From NCBI GenBank assembly GCA_030066885.1, contig JASJAT010000043.1, forward strand, positions 1 to 35,495: a stretch of DNA of 35,495 nucleotides. The letters run 5' to 3'. Shown piece by piece: positions 9,344 through 17,531 of this stretch. The notes below the pieces were generated by a model, which was not told where the DNA came from, searched no databases, and saw only the letters and a program-made list of their open reading frames with translations. Within the stretch, counting starts at the first letter, position 1. Every line of letters begins with the position of its first letter. The stretch is from Arenicellales bacterium (GTDB lineage Bacteria; Pseudomonadota; Gammaproteobacteria; Arenicellales; JAANXG01). A program made the translations under genes and the position numbers.

Positions 9344-9430
9344 AAAGTTCAAAGGAAAAAGTTTAAAGTAATAAACGAGACCTTAAAGCAAAGCAGACTA
9401 TGGGAAGGATTTCTTTAGACTTTCAACTTT
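9344..9430. repeat. Imperfect inverted repeat built on AAAG/CTTT between hemL and the DUF4870 gene
   Basis: Left arm AAAGTT-C-AAAG-GAA-AAAG (9344-9361) pairs with right arm CTTT-AGA-CTTT-C-AACTTT (9413-9430) at 14 of 18 positions, with a 51-base centre. It fills the convergent gap and reaches the stop codon of the minus-strand gene. It may be a bidirectional 3'-end structure or a degenerate palindromic repeat; the region is AT-rich, so chance contributes. Confidence 0.3.
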
Positions 9431-10397
9431 ATTCTTTAAAACTCATTGGCTGCTTGATTATTCGAATATTCAGCGGGTAAGCAAAATCAAAACCCCGCTG
9501 CGCTCGCAGAGAGGCACGGAGGGTCATCGAAAAATGGAATGCAACAATCATCAATAACAACACAAAGCCTATAAACAGGGCGCTTAACATTACCGCTACC
9601 AAAGTGAACAGCGTTATGGTCAACTGAAAGTTCAAGGACTCTCGACCAGCCTTGTCCACCCCTGTCACTTGATTTCGCTTTAGCATCCATATAGCCAGAG
9701 GAGCAAAGATATGGCCGAACGGAAACACGTAGCCAAGTAGTGCACTTAGATGACAGAACATAGTCCACAACCTCTCGCTTTCCCCGGTTTTTTCCGCCTC
9801 TTTCGGTACTGTAACTACTGCGACGCGCTGTATCCACTGAATGGCCCCGATCAGTACAAACAAAATGCCAAATGTCCAAATAACTGCAGTGCTGATAAAT
9901 GACACTCGGAACCGCGGAGGGTCTTGGTAGAGATATGCTTGGGCGCTAAGTAGAGGCGGTTGATCTTTGCTGAGCTGCTCGAGGTCAATGGTGACGCTCC
10001 AATCCCCTTGTCCCGGCGCTAGGTCAAGTATTGGAAATCGCTTTTCTACCAACACTGAGTTACCGCTTAACGTTCCAGGCGAACGGATCCCCAAACTGTC
10101 TCCTTCTATGATCCCTGCTCCTTCCTGCGTTTTGTAGTCGTCGTTGTTTACGCTGTAGGAATATCGGATAGCGTAATCCCTCCAACTGTCCTCAGCTAAC
10201 TCCAAAGAGATCGAGAACTCGACCTCGGTGTTTTCGTCCACGCGCAAGTCAATCGAGTTAGTGCGATCCAGTTGCAAATCGTACCCAATGGGTGGTGCTC
10301 GAAACACCATTTTGTACAAGGTATTTACGACAGGCACACAGCTGGATAACACTAGTAATATACCTGTTAGAATGATATAGATTTGAAACTTGCGCAT
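9429..10397 (-). CDS. Lipoprotein-like protein with C-terminal DUF4870 membrane domain
   Basis: The 322-residue protein has two parts. The N-terminus carries a signal-like hydrophobic stretch ending in LSSC (Cys20), a plausible lipobox, followed by about 150 residues rich in beta-strand character that should be periplasmic. A membrane helix follows near residues 170-190 (TAVIWTFGILFVLIGAIQW). The C-terminal part beginning LWTMFCHLSALLGYVFPFGH matches DUF4870 (Tic20-like), with FAPLAIWMLKR and two further membrane helices. DUF4870 proteins are normally about 110 residues and stand alone. If Cys20 is not lipidated, the first helix is simply a membrane anchor. Function is unknown. Confidence 0.75.
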   Translation of the reverse strand: MRKFQIYIILTGILLVLSSCVPVVNTLYKMVFRAPPIGYDLQLDRTNSIDLRVDENTEVEFSISLELAEDSWRDYAIRYSYSVNNDDYKTQEGAGIIEGDSLGIRSPGTLSGNSVLVEKRFPILDLAPGQGDWSVTIDLEQLSKDQPPLLSAQAYLYQDPPRFRVSFISTAVIWTFGILFVLIGAIQWIQRVAVVTVPKEAEKTGESERLWTMFCHLSALLGYVFPFGHIFAPLAIWMLKRNQVTGVDKAGRESLNFQLTITLFTLVAVMLSALFIGFVLLLMIVAFHFSMTLRASLRAQRGFDFAYPLNIRIIKQPMSFKE

Positions 10398-10454
10398 GCT
10401 CTATGAATGTAAGGGGATGAACTATAACGGTGATACGTTATACCCTGAGTTGAA

Positions 10455-11141
10455 ATGAATGCTTGCCTTAAATTTTATCTAAGTTTTAACAACTGTTGTC
10501 TCAATAGGAGTGGTCTCTTTGCTCTCCCGGCCATTTTAGTCCTGGCGACGATGTTGTTTCAGTCGAAACCGGTCGCAGCTGAACAAAACACAGCTTTTCA
10601 CCCAGCACCGGGAATGTTTCTCGTCGCTGCGCCGAAGATGAGAGACCCAAGATTCAAACAGTCCGTAATCCTCTTGGTTGAACATTCATCTGAAGGCTCA
10701 CTGGGCTTTATCGTTAACAGGAGAACGGATATGACCGTTACCGATGCCTTCCCTGAGCTAGAACAACAGATGGAATTGGAGCACGCCCTATATTTCGGAG
10801 GTCCGGTGCAACCATCAAGAATTATGTTTGTTTATTCCGAACCCAATCAGATCGCGGAGCACAAAGTCATAAATGGTGTTTACTGGGGAACGAATTATGA
10901 TAACTTGAAGGAGATCCTGAATAGAAAAGGGGAAGATGCACTCAGGATTTTTTTTGGATATGCAGGGTGGGGACCCGGTCAATTGGAGTTCGAATTATCT
11001 CTAGGGGATTGGCAGGTGTTTCCAGCCAGTGCCGATCACATATTTAGCGAAGACTCCAAACGACTTTGGCATTTGCTCAACCAGAAAAAGAGCGGAGTTA
11101 TCACCCAGCGCTCGTATATTCGCCTTAGCCCCTACCTTTAA
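10455..11141 (+). CDS. YqgE/AlgH family protein with an N-terminal signal peptide
   Basis: From about residue 52 (APGMFLVAAPKMRDPRFKQS) the 228-residue protein follows the YqgE/AlgH family: HSSEGSLGFIVNRRTDM, ALYFGGPVQPSRIMFVY, and GYAGWGPGQLEFELSLGDW. The family is usually a cytosolic protein of about 185 residues, often next to yqgF/ruvX. Here about 45 extra residues precede the domain, with a hydrophobic stretch (GLFALPAILVLATMLFQ) ending in a possible signal peptidase site PVAAEQ. The protein is therefore probably exported. The gene is divergent from the DUF4870 gene and has no yqgF partner in the window. An internal cytosolic start is unlikely because the nearest in-frame Met (GMFLVAA) is already inside the domain. 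Confidence 0.85.
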   Translation: MNACLKFYLSFNNCCLNRSGLFALPAILVLATMLFQSKPVAAEQNTAFHPAPGMFLVAAPKMRDPRFKQSVILLVEHSSEGSLGFIVNRRTDMTVTDAFPELEQQMELEHALYFGGPVQPSRIMFVYSEPNQIAEHKVINGVYWGTNYDNLKEILNRKGEDALRIFFGYAGWGPGQLEFELSLGDWQVFPASADHIFSEDSKRLWHLLNQKKSGVITQRSYIRLSPYL

Positions 11142-11188
11142 CCCCAAGCCGGGTAAAGATACTTTCCGTCTACAAGGATTATTATTTC

Positions 11189-13162
11189 ATGAAGAGTAAG
11201 TGGGACGATCAAGAAGCTAGCCGTTATGCACACGACCCTGTAGAAATGCGGGCGTACACTTCACGTTTAATCGGTAGCGATGAAGATCTGGTACTGCATG
11301 GTGGTGGGAATACCTCTGTTAAGGCAACGGTAACCAATTTATTTGGAGAAAAGGAAGAAGTCCTCTTTGTGAAGGGCAGCGGTTGGGATCTGGTAACAAT
11401 TGCGGTTGCGGGGTTCGCCCCGGTGAAATTAGATGTTTTAAAACGTATGGGGCAACTCGAACAACTATCGGATACCGACATGGTCAAACACCAGTGTGCG
11501 GCGATGATCGACCCAAAGGCACCTAACCCATCGGTAGAGGCTATCTTACACGCCATTATCCCATTTCAATTTGTAGATCACACTCATGCCGATGCGGTAG
11601 TCACTATTACCAATACGAGCAATGGGGAACAACGTATTCGAGACCTCTATGGCGAGCGTGTATTGATCATCCCGTACGTCATGCCGGGGTTTGTTCTGGC
11701 TAGAAAAGTAGCCCAGATGACACGAAATATAAACTGGCATAGTTTGGAAGGGATGGTCTTGATGAACCATGGTGTGTTTACTTTCGCCGATGACGCCAGA
11801 CAGAGTTATGAAAGAATGATCCAGCTGGTCGATGAAGCTGAGCAATACCTCCGGCAGCAGGAAGCGTGGGGTACTGTCCAAAAGGGCAAAAGCGAAGAGA
11901 TGGATCCATACGCGCTATGCAAATTGCGCAAAGCGGTCTCGGCCGCTGCCGGCAAGGCCATGATCAGTTTGTTAGACGATAGCCCTTCCGCTCTCGGGTT
12001 CAGTGCTCTAAACAACGTCGCCGACATTGCAACACGGGGACCTTTAACGCCGGATCATGTCATCCACACCAAACGAGTGCCACTTCTTGTTCAAGACGAT
12101 ATGGGTAAGGACATCGATTCCTATGTAAATAGCTACCGCGACTATTTTCAGCAGAATAAAGTTGACGGACTGACTTGCCTCGACCCCGCACCAAGATGGG
12201 CGATCTGGAAAAACCAAGGCGTGCTCGCCTTCGGAGGTTCGGTAAAAGAGGCCGGCATTGTGGCCGACATCAGTAGACACACTATTCGATGCATACAATG
12301 GGGTGAGTTACTGAGCGGTTGGAAGGCCCTAGATGCCAAGGAGATCTTTGAAGTTGAATATTGGGACCTAGAACAGGCCAAGCTGAGGAAGGGTGTTGAC
12401 AAGCCTGTTCTACAAGGACGTATCTCCCTGGTCACCGGGGCAGCCAGTGGCATTGGCAAGGCTTGCGTAGAAGCTTTACTACGGCGTGGAGCCGCTGTCG
12501 TAGCTATTGATATAAATCCTGAGCTCGAACACATGTATGATCGACCCGACGTCGTGGCATTAGTCTGTGACGTTCGTGACGGTCCGGCGTTGCTAAAGAC
12601 GGTTCAGACTGGAATCACTAAATTCGGCGGATTGGATATCGTAATCAGCAACGCCGGCGTATTCCCGGCCAGTCAATCCATCGCGGACATGGAAGACAAT
12701 ACCTGGGCTGCTAGCCTAGATCTGAATCTGTCCAGCCACCAGCGTTTGTTAAAGGCCTGCATCCCATTTTTACGCGAGGGTATCGAGCCAGCCGCGGTTA
12801 TCATCGGCTCCAAGAACGTGCCGGCGCCTGGTCCCGGTGCGTCGGCCTATTCCGCAGCCAAAGCTGGGCTCAACCAATTAGCGCGTGTAGCCGCATTGGA
12901 ACTGGCAGAATACAGTATCCGGGTTAATACGGTGCATCCTAATGCAGTTTTTGATACCGGTATTTGGTCTGATGACATCCTGCAAAGTCGCGCTGACCAT
13001 TATGGGCTGAGCGTAGAGCAATATAAGAGGAACAATCTGCTCAGGACGGAGGTCACATCACGCGACGTAGCTGAGCTGGTTTGTGAGCTAGCCGGGCCCT
13101 TATTCGCCAAAACCACTGGAGCGCAAGTCCCTATCGATGGCGGTAATGAAAGGGTTATATAA
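11189..13162 (+). CDS. Bifunctional class II aldolase/short-chain dehydrogenase
   Basis: The 657-residue protein is a fusion. Residues 1-400 form a class II aldolase/adducin domain with LHGGGNTSVK and VKGSGWDL for substrate phosphate binding and FVDHTHADAV, whose His131 and His133 are expected zinc ligands, with a third in MNHGVFTF. From about residue 411 begins a short-chain dehydrogenase: the NAD-binding VTGAASGIGKA, NAG, and the catalytic YSAAK (Tyr554, Lys558). Such fusions, related to rhamnulose-1-phosphate aldolase/lactaldehyde dehydrogenase, split a sugar phosphate and oxidise the aldehyde. The actual substrate is not evident, and no kinase, isomerase or sugar transporter gene lies beside it. 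Confidence 0.85.
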   Translation: MKSKWDDQEASRYAHDPVEMRAYTSRLIGSDEDLVLHGGGNTSVKATVTNLFGEKEEVLFVKGSGWDLVTIAVAGFAPVKLDVLKRMGQLEQLSDTDMVKHQCAAMIDPKAPNPSVEAILHAIIPFQFVDHTHADAVVTITNTSNGEQRIRDLYGERVLIIPYVMPGFVLARKVAQMTRNINWHSLEGMVLMNHGVFTFADDARQSYERMIQLVDEAEQYLRQQEAWGTVQKGKSEEMDPYALCKLRKAVSAAAGKAMISLLDDSPSALGFSALNNVADIATRGPLTPDHVIHTKRVPLLVQDDMGKDIDSYVNSYRDYFQQNKVDGLTCLDPAPRWAIWKNQGVLAFGGSVKEAGIVADISRHTIRCIQWGELLSGWKALDAKEIFEVEYWDLEQAKLRKGVDKPVLQGRISLVTGAASGIGKACVEALLRRGAAVVAIDINPELEHMYDRPDVVALVCDVRDGPALLKTVQTGITKFGGLDIVISNAGVFPASQSIADMEDNTWAASLDLNLSSHQRLLKACIPFLREGIEPAAVIIGSKNVPAPGPGASAYSAAKAGLNQLARVAALELAEYSIRVNTVHPNAVFDTGIWSDDILQSRADHYGLSVEQYKRNNLLRTEVTSRDVAELVCELAGPLFAKTTGAQVPIDGGNERVI

Positions 13163-13192
13163 CACCAGTAGCGAGTTGCGAGGGGCTACAGG

Positions 13193-13666
13193 CTAGGTCA
13201 GATCTAGCTCCCAGTAAGAAACTTTTTCTAAGGGATTGTCGTAGTAGGACCCGGTTTGTTTGAACCCCAAGCTTTTATAAAGATGGATGGCATCCTCGAG
13301 AAAATCCAAGGTGTCCAGCTTCATACGTTCGTAGCCGATATCTCTTGATACTTCGATGATGCGATGGGCCAACTGTCGACCCAGGCCTAGGCCCCGGTAG
13401 TCAGGCCTTACAAACAATCTCTTCATCTCACAGTGCCCATTATCGAGAGGCCTGAGCGCCACACAGCCCGCGACTTGACTATTTACAAATGCGACTAGCA
13501 GGGCTCCTCGAGGTGGTTTGTATTTTCCGGGCAATTCGGCCAACTCTTCTTCGAATCCTTGAAAACACAGGTCAACACCCAGGAACGTTTCATATTCGCG
13601 AAACAGCGCCTTTATCTCCGGCAAGTGAATCGGTTCTGCTGGAATGATCGATAGTTCAGGGTTCAT
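13193..13666 (-). CDS. GNAT family N-acetyltransferase
   Basis: The 157-residue protein has the acetyl-CoA binding signature RPDYRGLGLGRQLAHRIIE in the third strand/helix of the GNAT fold, preceded by CEMKRLFV and followed by MKLDTLDFLEDAIHLYKSLGF, the usual C-terminal Tyr/Phe pattern. GNAT enzymes move an acetyl group to an amine of a small molecule, peptide or protein. The gene stands alone between the plus-strand aldolase fusion and the mttB-like gene. Its substrate cannot be told. Confidence 0.85.
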   Translation of the reverse strand: MNPELSIIPAEPIHLPEIKALFREYETFLGVDLCFQGFEEELAELPGKYKPPRGALLVAFVNSQVAGCVALRPLDNGHCEMKRLFVRPDYRGLGLGRQLAHRIIEVSRDIGYERMKLDTLDFLEDAIHLYKSLGFKQTGSYYDNPLEKVSYWELDLT

Positions 13667-13808
13667 CTTAACCTTGCTTCCACTGGGCCTTGCTAAAGTA
13701 CCTCGATAACCGCTTTATCGTCAGTCGGCGCTGCGTCATTCGACTATTAGAGTGAGCAAATCATACCATCCTCACCACCCACCTTGATGGAGATCTAAGC
13801 TCACAAGC

Positions 13809-13837
13809 TTGACCGGTCAAAGAAGACAGCAGAGAAT
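13809..13837 (+). promoter_or_regulatory. Candidate promoter and overlapping palindromic operator of the mttB-like gene
   Basis: TTGACC (13809-13814) and GAGAAT (13832-13837) are 17 bases apart, a reasonable sigma-70 promoter. The -35 box forms half of a perfect 12-bp palindrome TTGACCGGTCAA (13809-13820), so a dimeric regulator bound there would cover the -35 element. The start codon lies 88 bases beyond the -10 box. No regulator gene is adjacent. Confidence 0.35.
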
Positions 13838-13925
13838 TCCGCCGCTGAATGCACCACCGTGCCAAACAACTAGTATCGTGCGGGCACTTTTGACTCATAG
13901 CTAAATTAGAGGGTAAGCATTTAAG

Positions 13926-15497
13926 ATGGTAGAAAGCAAAGGGCGCAGAGGAGGTCGTGCTGCACGCCGAGCGTTAAGAGCGGCCCCGGTACCACAGGAA
14001 CAGCGGCCGGTACAACCTGGCATGGAAGGCGGGCGCTACAAACCATTGACCGACGCAGAAGTACGACGCGTTCACCAGGCTGCTTTAGACGTTCTGGAAC
14101 AGATCGGTCTGAGCCAGGCTATTCCAAGCTGTGTTGAACTGGTTACACAAGCAGGTGGAAAGTTAGATCAACACGGGCGCCTGCTATTTCCGAGGTCGTT
14201 AGTGGAAGACACCGTGGCCAGCGCGGCTCGGAATATTATTCTGCATGGCCAGGATTCGAAACATGATATGGAACTGAGTGGGAACAAAGTTTATTTCGGA
14301 ACCGCCGGTGCCGCCGTTCACATAGTGGACTCCGAGACCAGAGAATACCGAGAGTCCACACTCGCCGATCTTTATGACATAGCTCGTTTAGTAGACTCTC
14401 TAGAACATATTCATTTTTTTCAACGCTCAATCGTTGCTCGTGATATTACCGATCCTAGAGAGATGGATCTCAATACGTGTTATGCCTGTGTAAGTGGAAC
14501 CAACAAACATGTTGGGACTAGTTACGTTTTACCCGAGCACTTAACCGACTCGATGCCTATGCTGCATACAATTGCCGGCGGCGAAGCACGCTGGAGAGAG
14601 CGTCCGTTTGTCAGCATGTCTTCGTGCTTTGTAGTCCCCCCCTTGCGCTTTGCAGAAGAAGCCTGCACTACCCTGGAAGCAGGGGTACGATCGGGGATGC
14701 CCATTTTGTTGTTAGCCGCCGGTCAAGCAGGTGCGACCAGTCCGGCGTCACTGGCGGGCGCCGTCGTGCAAGAGGTCGCCGAGGTACTAGCTGGTTTGGT
14801 TTACGTCAACCTTATCGTGCCGAAACACCCAGCGATCTTTGGTACCTGGCCTTTTGTGTCGGACCTACGCACGGGCGCCATGAGCGGGGGCAGCGGCGAG
14901 CAAGCAGTGCTTATGGCTGCGTGTGGCCAAATGGGGCGATTCTATGATCTGCCGACCGGCATCGCCGCAGGCATGGCGGATTCTAAGCTACCCGATGTCC
15001 AATCGGGTTACGAAAAAGCGTACACCAACGTATTGGCTGGGCACTCCGGTGCCAACCTGGTCTATGAATCAGCCGGCATGCAAGCGAGCCTGCTGGGGTG
15101 CAGCCTGGAGAGTTACATCATTGATAACGATATGCTTGGGGCAATCAATCGAACGGTCCGCGGTATCGAAGTGACGGAAGACTCCCTATCCATTGAAGCG
15201 ATTCGGGATGTTTGTGTTGAGGGGCCTAATCACTTCCTCGGTCACGATCAGACCATGCAACTGATGCAGAAAGATTATGTGTACCCCACTATTGGGGACC
15301 GGGATAGCCCCAAGGAATGGGCAGAGCAAGGTTCCCAGGTTGCGCTAGAGCGCGCTCGGACTCAGCTGCTTGAAACCATGACTTCGCACTTCCCCGGTCA
15401 TATCAATGACGAGTTAGACTCTCAGATACGACAAATCATACCGGTCAGACTGCCACGAGAGAACATGCAACCGGGCACACCACGCTGGGCAACGTGA
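13926..15497 (+). CDS. Trimethylamine methyltransferase (MttB) family protein, non-pyrrolysine type
   Basis: The 523-residue protein resembles the MttB superfamily of corrinoid-dependent methyltransferases in length and sequence: RYKPLTDAEVRRVHQAALDV, a glycine-rich middle with GTAGAAVHIVD, and the C-terminal segment with AGMADSKLPDVQSGYEKAY. It begins with an Arg-rich segment, often seen in marine members. The frame has no in-frame TAG, so it does not use pyrrolysine; by analogy with MtgB it may demethylate a quaternary amine such as glycine betaine. No corrinoid protein (mttC/mtgC type), RamA-like activator or tetrahydrofolate methyltransferase is nearby, so partners must be elsewhere or the role differs. 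A weak AGAGGG ribosome site lies 12 bases upstream. Confidence 0.82.
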   Translation: MVESKGRRGGRAARRALRAAPVPQEQRPVQPGMEGGRYKPLTDAEVRRVHQAALDVLEQIGLSQAIPSCVELVTQAGGKLDQHGRLLFPRSLVEDTVASAARNIILHGQDSKHDMELSGNKVYFGTAGAAVHIVDSETREYRESTLADLYDIARLVDSLEHIHFFQRSIVARDITDPREMDLNTCYACVSGTNKHVGTSYVLPEHLTDSMPMLHTIAGGEARWRERPFVSMSSCFVVPPLRFAEEACTTLEAGVRSGMPILLLAAGQAGATSPASLAGAVVQEVAEVLAGLVYVNLIVPKHPAIFGTWPFVSDLRTGAMSGGSGEQAVLMAACGQMGRFYDLPTGIAAGMADSKLPDVQSGYEKAYTNVLAGHSGANLVYESAGMQASLLGCSLESYIIDNDMLGAINRTVRGIEVTEDSLSIEAIRDVCVEGPNHFLGHDQTMQLMQKDYVYPTIGDRDSPKEWAEQGSQVALERARTQLLETMTSHFPGHINDELDSQIRQIIPVRLPRENMQPGTPRWAT

Positions 15498-15510
15498 GAA
15501 TGTCTAGTGG

Positions 15511-15534
15511 GGCTAGCCGTTTTGGCGGCTAGCC
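15511..15534 (+). terminator. Strong hairpin just after the mttB-like gene
   Basis: GGCTAGCCG (15511-15519) and CGGCTAGCC (15526-15534) form a perfect 9-bp stem with a 6-base loop, 14 bases after the stop codon. There is no U-run on either side, so it is not a classical intrinsic terminator. It may protect the mRNA end or mark a Rho-dependent stop between convergent genes. Confidence 0.45.
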
Positions 15535-15622
15535 TGTGACCATAAGCACCATGGAGAACTCGCCATAAGCACAGCTTTTGCAAACGGCTGTCTTAGGAGA
15601 GACACTAGCTAATTTACTAAAT

Positions 15623-16096
15623 CTAAACTTCTTTCTCGTATAGTCTGAGTGTTTTCCCTTTGTGCTCACGGTGGCCAAAGTATCGGTAGCCTAAACTCTC
15701 GTACACATGTTGTGCACGCTGGTTAAATTCGAATACATCCAGCCACACTCGCTGCCGATTCAATTCCTCCTTGCACACTCGTTCAACCAAAGACACGGTG
15801 CGTGATCCATAGGATTGACCTTTTCGAGCAACTACGATTCGACCGAATTCGACGCTCTGCCCATCCGGGTCAAGTATCAAAATCACAAAGCCCACCAGCT
15901 CATGTTGAAGATCATATACCGACTTATACACAACATCGTCTCGACCATATTCCCTTTTATGCTTATCCACTGAATACGGGAGGATGTACGGTATAGTGTC
16001 CTCGTCCTTTTCCATATGATGAAATATCTCGAGCTGTTCTTCAGTCGCATCGGCCAAAGTAACTACACCATCTGTTAGTGAATTCATAGAACTCAC
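15623..16096 (-). CDS. GNAT family N-acetyltransferase
   Basis: The 157-residue protein shows the GNAT acetyl-CoA loop in a looser form (VARKGQSYGSRTVSLVERVC) and the C-terminal pattern VWLDVFEFNQRAQHVYESLGYRYFG. It resembles the RimJ/RimL-like branch by this last motif. The start ATG overlaps the stop of the GFA gene by four bases (ATGA), so the two are coupled. It is the last gene of the minus-strand run that starts near 21 kb. Substrate unknown. Confidence 0.82.
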   Translation of the reverse strand: MSSMNSLTDGVVTLADATEEQLEIFHHMEKDEDTIPYILPYSVDKHKREYGRDDVVYKSVYDLQHELVGFVILILDPDGQSVEFGRIVVARKGQSYGSRTVSLVERVCKEELNRQRVWLDVFEFNQRAQHVYESLGYRYFGHREHKGKTLRLYEKEV

Positions 16097-16578
16097 CTAA
16101 CGAGATTCAGTCGTTCATGCCACTCCGCGATGGATTCTTTGGGGTATTGACCAAACTGCTGATCCTTTTCACCCAGGCACAGATCAACCCATTCCGGCTT
16201 TGAATCCAGCATCAAGTGTGTCCGCTCTGGAGGGACTGGTAGCTCGGAATCGATTGCCGAGGCAAACGGATGAACCAGATCGGGCCATCGTGGATCCCAT
16301 ACCCATAGGGCGCTAGCGCAGAGTTTGCAGAAATTTCTTTGCGCCGGGCTGATTTTGTATTGCCCTTGGTTGTCTGTGATCCTGGCCTGATATTGACCGA
16401 TGTTTTCCCGACCTTTCACCTCGAGGCTGGCGTTCTCTCCCCCGAGATTGACTGCGTAGCCACCGCCACCGGCGGTTTTTCTACAGATTGAGCAATAGCA
16501 CAAGTTAAACGGGTACGGATGAACTGACTCAACAGTAAATTTCACGGCCTGACAATGACATGAGCCTGTTAGTAACAT
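16093..16578 (-). CDS. GFA/CENP-V family zinc protein
   Basis: The 161-residue protein has the cysteine spacing of the GFA (glutathione-dependent formaldehyde-activating) fold: CHC (Cys7, Cys9), CYCSICRKTAGG (Cys27, Cys29, Cys32) and NFCKLCASALW (Cys84, Cys87), which bind two zinc ions. Founders of the family were thought to form S-hydroxymethylglutathione from formaldehyde, but most members have unproven activity. In this run of oxidoreductase genes a role in handling small aldehydes is conceivable, but that is an inference. It overlaps the downstream GNAT gene. Confidence 0.85.
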   Translation of the reverse strand: MLLTGSCHCQAVKFTVESVHPYPFNLCYCSICRKTAGGGGYAVNLGGENASLEVKGRENIGQYQARITDNQGQYKISPAQRNFCKLCASALWVWDPRWPDLVHPFASAIDSELPVPPERTHLMLDSKPEWVDLCLGEKDQQFGQYPKESIAEWHERLNLVR

Positions 16579-16597
16579 TCTTTATCCCTCCATAGTT

Positions 16598-17068
16598 CTA
16601 TTGGTTGGTCGGGTGCTGGTTGACGTCGAACTGTAAAAGTGGGAGCTTGCGCGGTGCGGGGGTAGATGCCACTTGACCCTGCTGCACCGCTCCCATTCTT
16701 CGATAAAAATCGGTGGCGTTCGGATCGGACACCACTTTTAAGCGTTCAACTCCGCGCGATTTACAGTGATCCAACGCACAATAAACGAGCTGTCGACCTA
16801 TACCTAGGCCCATGTACTCGGGCAAAACCCATAAGTGATCTATTTCCGCTTCATTGTCTTGCATATCCAGACTCACAAACCCAGCTACATGATGATCACA
16901 TTCGGCCACATATATCGTATTCTCATCTATATATTGCGGCGTGACAGTGAGGTCCTTTTGCCATAGCTCGATCCAAGCGTCAGGGTATCCCCAGTGTTGT
17001 TTAGCCGTATGAGCTATCTCGGTCAACTTATCTGCGTCCGCCAGCACAGCGGATCTAATATAGGTCAT
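16598..17068 (-). CDS. GNAT family N-acetyltransferase
   Basis: The 156-residue protein has a clear acetyl-CoA motif LPEYMGLGIGRQLVYCALDH followed by LKVVSDPNATDFYRRMGAVQ, with the usual C-terminal Tyr in the FYRRMG motif. Its start codon shares one base with the stop of the DUF3291 gene (TAATG), which implies coupled translation. It is one of three acetyltransferases in the same minus-strand run; the three differ clearly in sequence and are not recent duplicates. Substrate unknown. Confidence 0.85.
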   Translation of the reverse strand: MTYIRSAVLADADKLTEIAHTAKQHWGYPDAWIELWQKDLTVTPQYIDENTIYVAECDHHVAGFVSLDMQDNEAEIDHLWVLPEYMGLGIGRQLVYCALDHCKSRGVERLKVVSDPNATDFYRRMGAVQQGQVASTPAPRKLPLLQFDVNQHPTNQ

Positions 17069-17517
17069 TACGACCTGGGAGCCGGAAAGCTCATAGAAAA
17101 AGTGAATGCTTCTTGGCTAGGCCCCCGAGAGTCCAGTATCTCTAGGCGGCGTTTGCCCTCGGCTACCGTAGGGATGTGACCCTCCTGGACCCACCACAGC
17201 ACTAGATTTGAACCTGTTAAAGGCTGAAACCAGACCTTCTTGTTACGCAAAAAGTCTAAATGAGCGGACCGGTACACGAACCCCTTAAGCGCATCCAGGC
17301 TTTCCCATACAGACATATTGACCAATATCCTCTCATCCTCGAAAGCCTTAATCGACGTGGCATCACCACTATCATCTTGCAACCGCCAAATAAATCCAGG
17401 GCTGTTGTCGGCCATGGTGTTAATTGGTTCTAAGCCGTCTACGAAGTCCTGCATGACCGCATCGTCGAAAGACGCGATCATTTTAGCTACATTAAACTGG
17501 GCGATGTGATATTGCAT
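17068..17517 (-). CDS. DUF3291 domain protein
   Basis: The 149-residue protein begins HIAQFNVAKMIASFDDAVMQDFVDGLEPIN and contains NSPGFIWRLQDDSGDATSI and MSVWESLDALKGFVYRSAH, the pattern of DUF3291, a member of the dimeric ferredoxin-like (ABM/monooxygenase-like) fold. Members are found beside tailoring enzymes but have no agreed function. Tight spacing on both sides (14 bases after the preceding GNAT gene, one base overlapping the next) places it firmly in the operon. Confidence 0.8.
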   Translation of the reverse strand: MQYHIAQFNVAKMIASFDDAVMQDFVDGLEPINTMADNSPGFIWRLQDDSGDATSIKAFEDERILVNMSVWESLDALKGFVYRSAHLDFLRNKKVWFQPLTGSNLVLWWVQEGHIPTVAEGKRRLEILDSRGPSQEAFTFSMSFPAPRS

Positions 17518-17531
17518 TGTCTGAAACCACG

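Noticed and set aside
13926..15497. Pyrrolysine-containing MttB
   Set aside because: The frame has no internal TAG, so it is the non-pyrrolysine form.
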